64,000 nt of DNA, from NCBI GenBank assembly GCA_937922235.1, contig CAKZVC010000068.1:1-64000 (forward strand), read 5' to 3'. Source of the stretch: an uncultured Acidimicrobiales bacterium. GTDB lineage: Bacteria > Actinomycetota > Acidimicrobiia > Acidimicrobiales > SHLQ01. Shown here piece after piece: positions 1 through 7,686 of the stretch. A program made the translations under genes and the position numbers. Positions within the stretch are counted from its first letter, which is position 1; the number at the start of each line of letters is the position of its first letter. The notes beneath the pieces are model-generated. The model had not been told where the DNA came from and searched no databases. It saw nothing but the letters and a program-made list of their open reading frames with translations.

Positions 1-315
1 GTCGGCTTCGACGTGAGCCATGATGGCGCTGCCGATGCCCTGTCCTTGGACCGTGGGGTGGACGGCAATGAAGTAGAGGTTCCACATGCGATCGGCGAAC
101 GGTTCCGGTGCGAATTGAGCAGCGCTCACCACGATTCCGTAAGCGTCTTCGACAACAAGCCACGTATGACCCTCGAGGCTGCCGTCGAGTGCGCTGTTGA
201 TCATGTCGTCGAAGAACTCGGCTTCTTCGGTGTTGAACATGTCAACGGCGACAGCGATCTCTTTGATGCGGTCGAGGTCGTCGGCGGTAGCGGGTCGGAT
301 GGTGTGGTCGGTCAT
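1..315 (-). CDS. GNAT-family N-acetyltransferase, cut by window edge
   Basis: The frame reads leftward from an ATG at 313-315 and runs off the window, so only the first 105 residues are visible. The start MTDHTIRPATADDLDRI is the usual first strand and helix of GNAT proteins. Near residue 90 the stretch VQGQGIGSAIM is the acetyl-CoA pyrophosphate loop (Q/RxxGxG/A). The family moves an acetyl group from acetyl-CoA to an amine; the acceptor cannot be told from this part. No operon partner is visible, because the next gene is divergent at 600. The family call is firm, the substrate unknown. Confidence 0.85.
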   Translation of the reverse strand, partial: MTDHTIRPATADDLDRIKEIAVAVDMFNTEEAEFFDDMINSALDGSLEGHTWLVVEDAYGIVVSAAQFAPEPFADRMWNLYFIAVHPTVQGQGIGSAIMAHVEAD

Positions 316-599
316 CGGGCTCTCAGCTCTTCCGTCGTTTGCCCTGACAACCTATGACGCTTCTTTCACAGACACGTCCTGTCGCTTTCCCTACCTCCGA
401 CGCCACCAACTCGTACATCAGCAGCGTCGCCGGTTGACAAGAAGCATGCACCAGACCCGGGTTTCGTGAAGCGGAAACCTACGGCCAAGGAAATCTTCGA
501 AGAATTCCAATCCGATGTTCGAGGTGCTCCGAACTCTTTCCACATGCCGGCGCTAACCGCTCCGGAAACCCCCCCCAACACCCCCGAAAGGCCTGACTG

Positions 600-1793
600 A
601 TGTCACGCAAATCTCTTTATCGAAACACCAAGCTTGCAAGTCTGCTTTTTGCTGGAACCCTCGTCGCTACCGCGTGCGGATCAAGTTCCTCACCAGCCGA
701 GACCGCAGCAACCACCGCTCCCGAAACAACTGCGGTTGTAGAAGAAGCTATGACCGACGAAGCCATGGCCGACGAGGCAATGGTCGAAGACGCCATGCTT
801 GGCGCATTCGGTCCAGCATGTGCAGCTGTTCCCGCTGACGGCGAAGGCAGCTTTGCCGGAATGGCCGACGACCCAGCCGGAACCGCAGCATCGAACAACC
901 CGCTGCTCTCAACCCTCGTCACCGCAGCAACCGAAGCCGGACTCGTCGACACACTCAACAGCGACGGACCATTCACCATCTTCGCCCCAACCAACGAAGC
1001 CTTCGCAGCCATCGACCCAGCAACCCTCGACGCAGTCCTTGCTGACAAAGAGCTGCTGACAGCAATCTTGACGTACCACGTCATCGGCGGTCAGAGCCTC
1101 AGCGCAAGCGAACTGGCTGACGCCGGAACCATCGCAACGGTCGAATCCACCGACATCAGCTTCGGCAGCGATGGCGTGATAGTCAACGCAGCCAACGTCA
1201 TTTGCTCGAACGTTCCAGTCGCTAACGGCACCGTGCACATCATTGACAGCGTTCTGCTTCCACAGGTCGCTCTCGACGCACTCGCAGCAGCAGCTGAGGG
1301 CGCAATGGAAGAAGTTGCAATGCCAACAGGTCCAGCATGTGCAGCTGTTCCCGCTGATGGCGAAGGCAGCTTTGCCGGCATGGCCGACGACCCAGCCGGA
1401 ACCGCAGCATCGAACAACCCGCTGCTCTCGACCCTGGTCACCGCAGCAACTGAAGCCGGACTCGTCGACACGCTCAACAGCGACGGACCATTCACCATCT
1501 TTGCTCCGACCAACGAAGCCTTCGCAGCGATCGACCCAGCAACCCTCGAGGCAGTCCTTGCTGACAAGGAAATGCTGACCGCAGTCTTGACCAACCATGT
1601 CATCGCCGGTCAGAGCCTCAGCGCAGCCGAACTGGCTGACGCCGGAACCATCGCAACCGTTGGTGGTGGCGACCTCAACTTCATGAGCGATGGCCAGCTC
1701 ATGATCGGCGAAGCAACGGCGCTTTGCCAGGACGTGCCAACAGCGAACGCAACGGTGCACATCATCGATCAGGTCTTGCTTCCAGCTAGCTGA
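600..1793 (+). CDS. Lipoprotein with two tandem fasciclin (FAS1) domains
   Basis: 397 residues. A signal peptide ends in a lipobox (LVATAC, Cys about 26), so the protein should be anchored to the outer face of the membrane. A low-complexity linker (Thr/Ala/Glu with repeats such as DEAMADEAM) leads to two FAS1 domains, about residues 85-225 and 258-396. Each carries the family core FTIFAPTNEAF and a late VHIID(S/Q)VLLP strand. FAS1 domains act in adhesion or matrix contact. The two domains are almost identical over their first 110 residues, at DNA level too, which points to recent duplication. The gene ends 50 nt before a strong terminator and appears to be a single-gene unit. Confidence 0.9.
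   Translation: MSRKSLYRNTKLASLLFAGTLVATACGSSSSPAETAATTAPETTAVVEEAMTDEAMADEAMVEDAMLGAFGPACAAVPADGEGSFAGMADDPAGTAASNNPLLSTLVTAATEAGLVDTLNSDGPFTIFAPTNEAFAAIDPATLDAVLADKELLTAILTYHVIGGQSLSASELADAGTIATVESTDISFGSDGVIVNAANVICSNVPVANGTVHIIDSVLLPQVALDALAAAAEGAMEEVAMPTGPACAAVPADGEGSFAGMADDPAGTAASNNPLLSTLVTAATEAGLVDTLNSDGPFTIFAPTNEAFAAIDPATLEAVLADKEMLTAVLTNHVIAGQSLSAAELADAGTIATVGGGDLNFMSDGQLMIGEATALCQDVPTANATVHIIDQVLLPAS
810..1657 (+). repeat. Recent tandem duplication inside the FAS1 gene
   Basis: Two direct repeats, 810-1138 and 1329-1657, are offset by exactly 519 nt (173 codons) with no indel and only scattered, mostly third-position differences. Outside them the two FAS1 copies diverge clearly. The pattern suggests a recent in-frame duplication, or gene conversion that keeps the copies alike. 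Confidence 0.85.
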
Positions 1794-1842
1794 TCATCGA
1801 CCTCGCAACGCTGAGACCCGCCCTCAGTGGGGTGATGGGCAG

Positions 1843-1871
1843 GAGCGCCGACCGAATCTCGGTCGGCGCTC
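1843..1871 (+). terminator. Strong hairpin terminator after the FAS1 gene
   Basis: A 13-bp perfect stem (1843-1855 with 1859-1871), GC-rich, with a 3-nt loop is followed by ttgcgcgtttt. It closes the FAS1 transcript and separates it from the promoter of the next gene. Confidence 0.8.
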
Positions 1872-1922
1872 TTGCGCGTTTTGGCGTTGTGCTCACTTTG
1901 GGCGGACAGAGTCGGCGTGACC

Positions 1923-1937
1923 TACGCTCCTAGGATG
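1923..1937 (+). promoter_or_regulatory. -10 box giving a probable leaderless transcript
   Basis: TACGCT (1923-1928) lies 6 nt before the ATG at 1935. That places transcription start at or next to the start codon. A -35 is weak (ttgggc at 1898-1903). The spacing matches other promoters in this window. Confidence 0.5.
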
Positions 1938-2429
1938 CTGCCGATCGAACACTTCTCGGACTCGCTGTTCAGCGATCTTGGGTCGTTTCAGGTGACCGAC
2001 AAGATGGCTATCGGCGAAAGCCTTGAACAGCTCATTCCCGATGCTGCTGGTATCTGGCGTGTTCGGTGGATCGACATCCCGACCTCCGACAGGATCTACG
2101 ACGACATCGAAGCTGAGGGTGGCGACACCGACGGACGCTGCTGTCAGCAGCTCCAAGTTTTCCTCGAGGACGTCGATCCGAACGAGCTGATGGCGTTGCT
2201 CACACCACTCTGCACCTTGCCGGTCGATGCGGCGAACTTCCGCGTCGGCGACAGTTCGCTCGCTTCGATTTTCGAAACCTTCGGCCCCCTAAGCCCGCTC
2301 TTCGATGGCGTGGAAGGTCGTATTGGTGGCGCTGGCGCGAGCGTGTACCTCGGAGGCGACGGCCGCGCCGAAGTTCACCTCGTGAGCGATGAGTTTGGAC
2401 CTCAGCTAGTCCACGTCAATCTGAAGTAG
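1935..2429 (+). CDS. Hypothetical protein, 164 aa
   Basis: I do not recognise this protein. An in-frame start further left at 1872 would sit in the terminator tail, so I chose the ATG at 1935 (MLPIEHFSDSLF), which has a -10 box just before it. The product is acidic, without a signal peptide or membrane segment, and has two adjacent cysteines (GRCCQQL) mid-protein and a Gly-rich stretch (GRIGGAGASVYLGGDG) near the end. It should be cytoplasmic. It is a single gene between a terminator and a convergent regulator gene. Confidence 0.6.
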   Translation: MLPIEHFSDSLFSDLGSFQVTDKMAIGESLEQLIPDAAGIWRVRWIDIPTSDRIYDDIEAEGGDTDGRCCQQLQVFLEDVDPNELMALLTPLCTLPVDAANFRVGDSSLASIFETFGPLSPLFDGVEGRIGGAGASVYLGGDGRAEVHLVSDEFGPQLVHVNLK

Positions 2430-2452
2430 CCGCCAGGTGACTGACAACGCTG

Positions 2453-2746
2453 CTATCTAAGGCTACTGATGAGGTCGCCTACGGTGTGGTGGCTTTCGAG
2501 CGGGTGCCGTAACGGGATGTCGAGGATGACGCTGTACTGATTGCGGCGCCCGACCTTCTCACTCTTCACGTACCCAGCGTCTTCGAGCTCATGGATGATC
2601 CGCTGGACTGCACCGATTGTGATACCGACTGCATACGCGATGTCTTTTTGGCGTGCCTGGGGGTCTTGGCTGATCGCAAGCAAGACGTGTGCGTGATTCG
2701 ACAAAAACGTCCAGGAAGGGAGCTCAGGCTCGGGTGCGGACAGCAT
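2453..2746 (-). CDS. Small winged-helix transcriptional regulator
   Basis: 97 residues from the ATG at 2744-2746, which has a GGAG sequence just upstream. A GTG at 2797 would extend it and overlap the antiporter stop codon (TAGTG), but lacks a ribosome site. The core is a MarR/ArsR-like winged helix: a helix (HAHVLLAISQD), then DIAYAVGITIGAVQRIIHELEDAGYV as helix-turn-helix, and a wing (KVGRRNQYSVI). It is the last gene of the stress-protein/antiporter operon, so it may regulate that operon; this is inference. The ligand is unknown. Confidence 0.75.
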   Translation of the reverse strand: MLSAPEPELPSWTFLSNHAHVLLAISQDPQARQKDIAYAVGITIGAVQRIIHELEDAGYVKSEKVGRRNQYSVILDIPLRHPLESHHTVGDLISSLR

Positions 2747-2796
2747 GACTCCCACAATACCTCTATTTGTTTGTGCGTTTCCAGAAAGCAACGTCA

Positions 2797-3870
2797 CTAC
2801 ACACCAACCAATTCTGGTTCGTTGCTGACTGGGACATCATCAGCGGCAACCTCGATGGTCGGGGTCGAGCTCGGCGTCACCGCAATGACAACGGTTTGAT
2901 CGAGGTTCTCGAGCGCGTGATGAATCGTGTGTCCCAAGAACAAGTCTTCGCCACCGTTACGACTCGTGCCAGCAAGAATGACGATGTCAGAGCCAACATC
3001 CTTAGCTGTACTGACGATGCGAGCAGCCACGTTCTCGTCTGCTTGGACAATGGTCGTGTGGGTCGCTCCGAGCTTCGTTGCGAAGCTCTCCGCAGCATTG
3101 ACCGCCGTGCGAATGGCCCGGTTCCCAGACAGAGGATCGTCGCCGTTGGCACGCACCCGACGAAGAGAACTGTCGACAACTCGCTGCCCGAGGGTGAAGG
3201 CCAGGCCGAAGAAGAGGAAGAGTCCGCCGATCGTGATGGCGAGTTTGTCGAGCTTGATACCACCCGCTTGCGCGAGGCCAGCAATGACGCCGAGCGCAAT
3301 CCAGCCCACAACATCGTTGGCCATACCAGCAGCAAGGGTGAGCTGGCCGAAGTTGCGGCGCATAAGCCCCATCTCCCCAAGGATCTTGGCGATTACTGGC
3401 AGCGATGAGATCGAAAGCGCAGCAGCGATGAAGAGAGCAAAGATATAGCGCTCGGTTTCTCCGCCAACAAAGGCCACAGGGATATACCAGCCCACGAGGA
3501 ACCCGGCAACTGCGGGCACGATCAGCGACCCAGCAGACACAAAGGTGGCAGCTTTGCCGAGTCGACCAATGAGGCCGAGGTCGGTTTCAAATCCTGTCGC
3601 CACGAGAAGTAGCAGCACTCCGATCCAACCGACGGTGAAGAGCATGCCGGTCTGAACGTCATCGTCGGGAAACAGCCACCCAAAGGTGTCGGGAGATAGT
3701 CGGCCGAGAACCGATGGCCCAATGATGAGGCCTGCGGCGAGCTCACCGACAACCGACGGCTGCCCAATGCGCTGCATGAGTGCCCCAAAGAGCCGTGCGA
3801 CAGCGAGGATGACAAGGAGGCTCACCCAGAAGACGAGTAGTTGGTGTTCTGTTGGTGGGTTCAGATTCAC
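2797..3870 (-). CDS. Shortened CPA2 cation/proton antiporter fused to a universal-stress domain
   Basis: 357 residues from a GTG start whose GTGA overlaps the upstream stop. Residues 1-235 are the N-terminal half of a KefB/NhaP-type Na+(K+)/H+ exchanger with about seven membrane segments (GQPSVVGELAAGLIIGPSVLG is the family signature). Sequence then passes through SLRRVRANGDD straight into a UspA-like domain without its first strand (residues about 245-340), ending in the GTSRNGG...LGHTIHHAL nucleotide-loop pattern. Full-length relatives have about 380 transporter residues before the stress domains, so the second half of the transporter seems to be missing in frame. Whether it still transports is doubtful. 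Confidence 0.75.
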   Translation of the reverse strand: MNLNPPTEHQLLVFWVSLLVILAVARLFGALMQRIGQPSVVGELAAGLIIGPSVLGRLSPDTFGWLFPDDDVQTGMLFTVGWIGVLLLLVATGFETDLGLIGRLGKAATFVSAGSLIVPAVAGFLVGWYIPVAFVGGETERYIFALFIAAALSISSLPVIAKILGEMGLMRRNFGQLTLAAGMANDVVGWIALGVIAGLAQAGGIKLDKLAITIGGLFLFFGLAFTLGQRVVDSSLRRVRANGDDPLSGNRAIRTAVNAAESFATKLGATHTTIVQADENVAARIVSTAKDVGSDIVILAGTSRNGGEDLFLGHTIHHALENLDQTVVIAVTPSSTPTIEVAADDVPVSNEPELVGV

Positions 3871-4319
3871 TGGCGTGCCCCCGTGAGCGAAATTGAGAGT
3901 TCCGAGAGGCTGATGTTGTTCGGGTCATCCTCACTGATACGTATGACGGTTGAGTTGGTTGAGCTTTCGAGCTTCTTCTTGAGATCTTTCGATGGCCACC
4001 ATCTGCGCTTACCCAGCACCACGATGTCGCCTGGGTCGATGTGCGCCGTGAGCACCTTCTCAGGTGCGCCAGGTTGAACGATGGTTTCGGTGGCATCGTG
4101 AGCGCCGAGACCCTGAACAAGACTGTGAACAGTTGCCCACGGCGGGTTACCAAGTTGATGAGCGATAGCGCTCGATGGCCCGTTGAGCACCGCGATGGAG
4201 TCGCTGGATGCGTGCACAACACGGAGTGGGAGTGCTCCACCTTTCGCGACACTGATGGCCCATTGGAGGGCGGCAAGCGACGACGGCCGATCTCGGAAAC
4301 CGACGACAATGCTGCTCAC
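3867..4319 (-). CDS. Universal stress protein (UspA family)
   Basis: 150 residues, the normal length of a one-domain Usp. The GTG at 4317-4319 overlaps the stop of the small membrane gene upstream (GTGA) and begins with the first strand VSSIVVGFRDR. The C-terminal loop is degenerate (VVLGKRRWWPSKDLKKKLESSTNSTVI) compared with the usual GxxGxxxxxxGS ATP-binding pattern, so nucleotide binding is uncertain. Its own stop overlaps the antiporter start. The three genes are therefore translationally coupled, and this protein may sense energy or stress state for the neighbouring transporter. Confidence 0.85.
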   Translation of the reverse strand: MSSIVVGFRDRPSSLAALQWAISVAKGGALPLRVVHASSDSIAVLNGPSSAIAHQLGNPPWATVHSLVQGLGAHDATETIVQPGAPEKVLTAHIDPGDIVVLGKRRWWPSKDLKKKLESSTNSTVIRISEDDPNNISLSELSISLTGARQ

Positions 4320-4489
4320 TCGACTGGCGTTTCTGTTTGACGGACTTCGTACGCCACCGGCAACCAGAGCGGTCCGAAGATCAGGGCTACTGGGGCCCAC
4401 TGCAGACGTTTGCTGTGTTCGTCGTGATACCACCACGAAATTGCCAAACCACTGCCTACCCAAAGTGAAAGAACTACTGCTGGAACCAT
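4316..4489 (-). CDS. Small two-helix membrane protein, 57 aa
   Basis: The ATG at 4487-4489 is preceded by GAGGAAG at good spacing. The frame (MVPAVVLSLWVGSGLAISW ... FGPLWLPVAYEV ... TPVE) ends in a TGA that overlaps the GTG of the universal stress gene. Two hydrophobic stretches, about residues 2-20 and 30-48, flank a polar loop (YHDEHSKRLQ). Its position at the head of a coupled operon with a Usp and an antiporter suggests a membrane anchor or accessory subunit. I recognise no named family. Confidence 0.7.
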   Translation of the reverse strand: MVPAVVLSLWVGSGLAISWWYHDEHSKRLQWAPVALIFGPLWLPVAYEVRQTETPVE

Positions 4490-4592
4490 GGGACTTCCTC
4501 TGTATCAAGTGAATAGTTCGGACGCTGACGGAGCCTTCCGGCGCCATGCGATGTGGTGAACGTAACACCTACTTTGAAATGTGTCAATTAAA

Positions 4593-4631
4593 TTGACGTT
4601 GTTTTGTTTAACCTGTACGATAGCCGCTATG
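4593..4631 (+). promoter_or_regulatory. Sigma-70-type promoter of the mrp operon, leaderless
   Basis: TTGACG (4593-4598), a 17-nt spacer and TACGAT (4616-4621) form a near-consensus promoter. The ATG of mrpA is at 4629, 7 nt after the -10, so the message should start at or next to the start codon. An inverted repeat gtcaat-taa-attgac (4583-4597) overlaps the -35 and may be an operator. Confidence 0.75.
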
Positions 4632-6878
4632 TTGTTAGCCCTTTTTATCGCACACCTTGTTGGTGTCGTTGGTGCAGCGATAGCTGGACGCCGATCCATG
4701 CGCGTTGCGCTACTCGTCGCGGCGATCGCTCCGGCACTCGCGGCCGCATGGGCAGTAGGTCAACTCCTCAACGAGACCACCACAACATCCGCGAGCTACA
4801 CGTGGGTAGACGGCCTTGACCTCGGCTTCCACTTCGCTGCAAACGAGCTCGGTTTGCTGATGATGCTGCTCGTGTCAGGCATCGGCGCAGGGGTGTTCGT
4901 CTACGCATCCGGCTACTTCTCCCCTACTGCGGCTGCGGCCACCCGCTTCCCTGCGACCCTGCTCGCGTTCTCGACCTCGATGCTCGGACTTGTCCTCGCC
5001 GACTCGATCTGGACACTCTTCATCTTCTGGGAGTTCACGACCGTCACGTCATTCCTGCTCGTTGGCCATAAGCACCAAGACCCAACCGTCCGGGCCGCAG
5101 CACGACGTGCACTGATGATCACCGGTGGCGGCGGGCTTGCCCTCTTGGCTGGCCTGATCATCTTGGGTAACGAAGCGGGCACTTCTACGATCAGCGAGCT
5201 CACTCCCGTATCGGGAACTGCGGCCACCGTCGCCGCCGTTCTCGTCATGATCGGGGCCGCAACCAAGTCGGCCCAGTTCCCCTTCCATGTCTGGCTTCCC
5301 GGCGCAATGGCCGCCCCTACGCCGGTCAGCGCTTACCTGCACTCCGCAACAATGGTCAAGGCCGGCGTGCTGCTCGTTGCTGTACTCGGCACAGTCTTCG
5401 CCGACGTCACCTGGTGGAAGACGCTGGGGCTGGCCTTTGGCATCGCGTCGATGTTCTGGGGTGCGATCGGCGCGCTACGCCAGCGCGACGGCAAGCTCAT
5501 CTTGGCCTGGGGAACCGTCTCCCAGCTCGGGCTCCTCATCACGCTGCTCTCGCTCGGCACCGCCAAGGCCACATTCGCTGCGATCAGCCTGCTGTTTGCC
5601 CACGCACTGTTCAAGGCCGCATTGTTCCTGATCATCGGCGAGGTCGACATCCGCACCGGCACTCGAAACATCGACGAGCTAGGGGGTCTGTCTCGCCGCA
5701 TGCCCGTGGCATTCGCCGTAGCCCTCGCCGCCGGAGTGTCGATGATGGGTGCACCGCCACTGCTTGGGTTCATGGCCAAAGAAGCCGCGATCGAAGCGGC
5801 TCTCGGCCTGGCTGGAACCGAACGCATCGTCGTAGCGGGTGCCATCATCGGTGCCTCCATCTTGACCGTTGGGTACACCGTCCGATTCCTGATCGGCGTC
5901 TTCGGTCCGGGGCCAGACACCGCTGTTGCCCCACGTCGCCTGGCGATGACCATTCCGGCCGTTGTCCTCGCGGCACTCAGCGTTGCCGGCTACTTCGGCG
6001 CAGGCATTGTCACAAACATCGTCGGACCAGCCGCCACCCAACTCAACGCAAAGGCCGACGTCTACGAGCTCATCCGTTGGCCCGGACTGAAGACGGCGTT
6101 CGTCATCTCGGTCGGCATCCTCATCGCCGGCTGTGCTCTCGGCACGATCCTCGCTCGTCGATCGATGACCGAGCCAGCAACGATCGGGGCCGAGTCAGCC
6201 GACAGGGCCATCGACGGTGTGCTCGACTTTGCCCCGAAGCTCACCGCTGCAGTCCAACACGGCTCACTCCCCGTCTACCTCGCAACCATGGCCACCGCGG
6301 TAACGGTCGCCGCCCTTCCGTTCCTCGGCGAGCTGTCGTTCGACCACGTCGTGCTGTGGGATCACCCGGTGCAGGGAGTGCTAGCCGTTGCCATCGTCGC
6401 GGCAGCAATCGCTGGCGGCTTCGTCACCTCACGCCTCGGTGCAGCCCTGACCCTTGGCGCCGTCGGCACCGGTATCTCCGGGCTCTTCATCGCCCAGGGA
6501 GCGCCCGACCTTGCACTCACACAGCTCCTCGTCGAAACCGTGATCGTCGTCGGCTTCGTCATCGGACTCGGACATCTCGCGCACAGGTTCCCCGAGTCAA
6601 CCGGCGCCTGGACCACCACTCGTGGCGTCCTCGCGGTCACTGGCGGCGTAGCCGTGGTGGCTGCGTTGGTGGCATCCAGCGCCTCACCGACCGGCACCGC
6701 TCCGATCGACGAACTCACCACGGCCTCGGTTGACGAAGGCGGCGGCAACAACGTCGTCAACGTGATCCTCACCGACATGCGAGCGCTCGACACCCTCGGC
6801 GAAGTCGTCGTCCTCGCCACCGTCGCTATCGGCATCTTGGCCCTCGCCCGCACCCGCACTCCAGAAACAGCTTCATGA
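4629..6878 (+). CDS. mrpA: Mrp Na+/H+ antiporter subunit A
   Basis: 749 residues from the ATG 7 nt after the -10; a GTG at 4581 overlaps the -35 and is rejected. The first about 480 residues are a NuoL-like proton channel subunit: FWEFTTVTSFLLVG holds the conserved membrane Glu, ATKSAQFPFHVWLP the conserved Lys, and YLHSATMVKAG the following His/Lys helix. The last about 250 residues are the MrpA-specific C-terminal domains (ISGLFIAQGAPDLALTQLLVET). The complex expels Na+ in exchange for protons at the cell membrane. It is the first of seven genes that overlap by ATGA. Confidence 0.95.
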   Translation: MLLALFIAHLVGVVGAAIAGRRSMRVALLVAAIAPALAAAWAVGQLLNETTTTSASYTWVDGLDLGFHFAANELGLLMMLLVSGIGAGVFVYASGYFSPTAAAATRFPATLLAFSTSMLGLVLADSIWTLFIFWEFTTVTSFLLVGHKHQDPTVRAAARRALMITGGGGLALLAGLIILGNEAGTSTISELTPVSGTAATVAAVLVMIGAATKSAQFPFHVWLPGAMAAPTPVSAYLHSATMVKAGVLLVAVLGTVFADVTWWKTLGLAFGIASMFWGAIGALRQRDGKLILAWGTVSQLGLLITLLSLGTAKATFAAISLLFAHALFKAALFLIIGEVDIRTGTRNIDELGGLSRRMPVAFAVALAAGVSMMGAPPLLGFMAKEAAIEAALGLAGTERIVVAGAIIGASILTVGYTVRFLIGVFGPGPDTAVAPRRLAMTIPAVVLAALSVAGYFGAGIVTNIVGPAATQLNAKADVYELIRWPGLKTAFVISVGILIAGCALGTILARRSMTEPATIGAESADRAIDGVLDFAPKLTAAVQHGSLPVYLATMATAVTVAALPFLGELSFDHVVLWDHPVQGVLAVAIVAAAIAGGFVTSRLGAALTLGAVGTGISGLFIAQGAPDLALTQLLVETVIVVGFVIGLGHLAHRFPESTGAWTTTRGVLAVTGGVAVVAALVASSASPTGTAPIDELTTASVDEGGGNNVVNVILTDMRALDTLGEVVVLATVAIGILALARTRTPETAS

Positions 6879-7339
6879 CCATTACCCTTCGCAGTCCCAT
6901 TGTTCAGCTCGGCGTGCGCGCCGCCACACCCCTGGCCGTGCTTGTTGGCGTGTACCTCCTGTTCGCCGGGCACAACAACCCTGGTGGCGGGTTCGCCGCC
7001 GGCCTTGTCTTCGGCGCGATCGTGACCTTGCGCACGATGGCGGACATTCAGCGCCCAACCCACGCCTACGGCCTCACGGCGACCGGCATGATCATCGTTG
7101 CCGCCGTGGCCGTCTTGCCGTTGCTCTGGGGCGACGCGCTGCTCGATATGAAAGTCGTCTCCACCACCCTTCCGCTACTCGGCAAGGTGAAATCAGGTTC
7201 GGCACTGCCGTTCGACATTGGTGTAACTCTGATCGTTGTTGGTTTGGTCGTGGCGCTCCTCGACGGACTGTCAGCACCCGCGCTCGACAGCGACAACTCA
7301 TTCGGCACCGTTGCCGACGAAAGCGAGGTTGCCTCATGA
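6875..7339 (+). CDS. mrpB: Mrp antiporter subunit B
   Basis: 154 residues, overlapping mrpA by ATGA. It has four membrane segments. The family hallmark GHNNPGGGFAAGLV lies near residue 36, and the protein ends in a short acidic tail. MrpB sits next to the C-terminal part of MrpA in the complex. Length and order (A then B then C) match the group with a separate MrpB. Confidence 0.93.
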   Translation: MTITLRSPIVQLGVRAATPLAVLVGVYLLFAGHNNPGGGFAAGLVFGAIVTLRTMADIQRPTHAYGLTATGMIIVAAVAVLPLLWGDALLDMKVVSTTLPLLGKVKSGSALPFDIGVTLIVVGLVVALLDGLSAPALDSDNSFGTVADESEVAS

Positions 7340-7686
7340 GCGCGGCACTTCTTCTGGCAATCGGTGGGCTGACATCGGCAGGCATCTACCTCATCACTGC
7401 GCGGTCGTTGTCGCGAATCATCCTCGGGTTCTCGCTGCTCGGTCACGCTGCCGTGCTTGCGCTTATGGCATCGGGCGGCCCCGCTGGCGAGGCACCAATT
7501 GCTCCAACTGACGGCATTGCAAACCCACTCCCACAAGCACTGTCGCTCACCGCGATCGTCATCTCGTTTGGGCTCACCCTGTTCTTGTTGGCCCTGGCCG
7601 CCCGGCAGCGCACGCTCACGGGTGATGACCTTGTCGAAGACGACATCGAAGATCGACGCGTTGCCGCAGCAGGTGACGACGCATGA
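7336..7686 (+). CDS. mrpC: Mrp antiporter subunit C (NuoK-like)
   Basis: 116 residues, starting at the ATGA shared with mrpB. It has three membrane segments, as in NuoK: GIYLITARSLSRIILGFSLLGHAAVL carries the family pattern and LTAIVISFGLTLFLLALAAR forms the last helix. A polar C-terminal tail (DDLVEDDIEDRR) lies in the cytoplasm. MrpC is one of the three Mrp subunits related to respiratory complex I. Confidence 0.92.
   Translation: MSAALLLAIGGLTSAGIYLITARSLSRIILGFSLLGHAAVLALMASGGPAGEAPIAPTDGIANPLPQALSLTAIVISFGLTLFLLALAARQRTLTGDDLVEDDIEDRRVAAAGDDA

Noticed and set aside
366-581. 71-codon minus-strand frame before the FAS1 gene
   Set aside because: No ribosome site, no recognisable protein features and low-complexity Gly/Arg at the C-terminus.
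909-1760. Cys-rich minus-strand frame opposite the FAS1 gene
   Set aside because: Antisense shadow whose repeats only copy the FAS1 duplication; no ribosome site.
5414-6733. Arg/His-rich 439-codon frame inside mrpA
   Set aside because: A GC-driven shadow of mrpA in another frame; composition is unlike any protein in the window.
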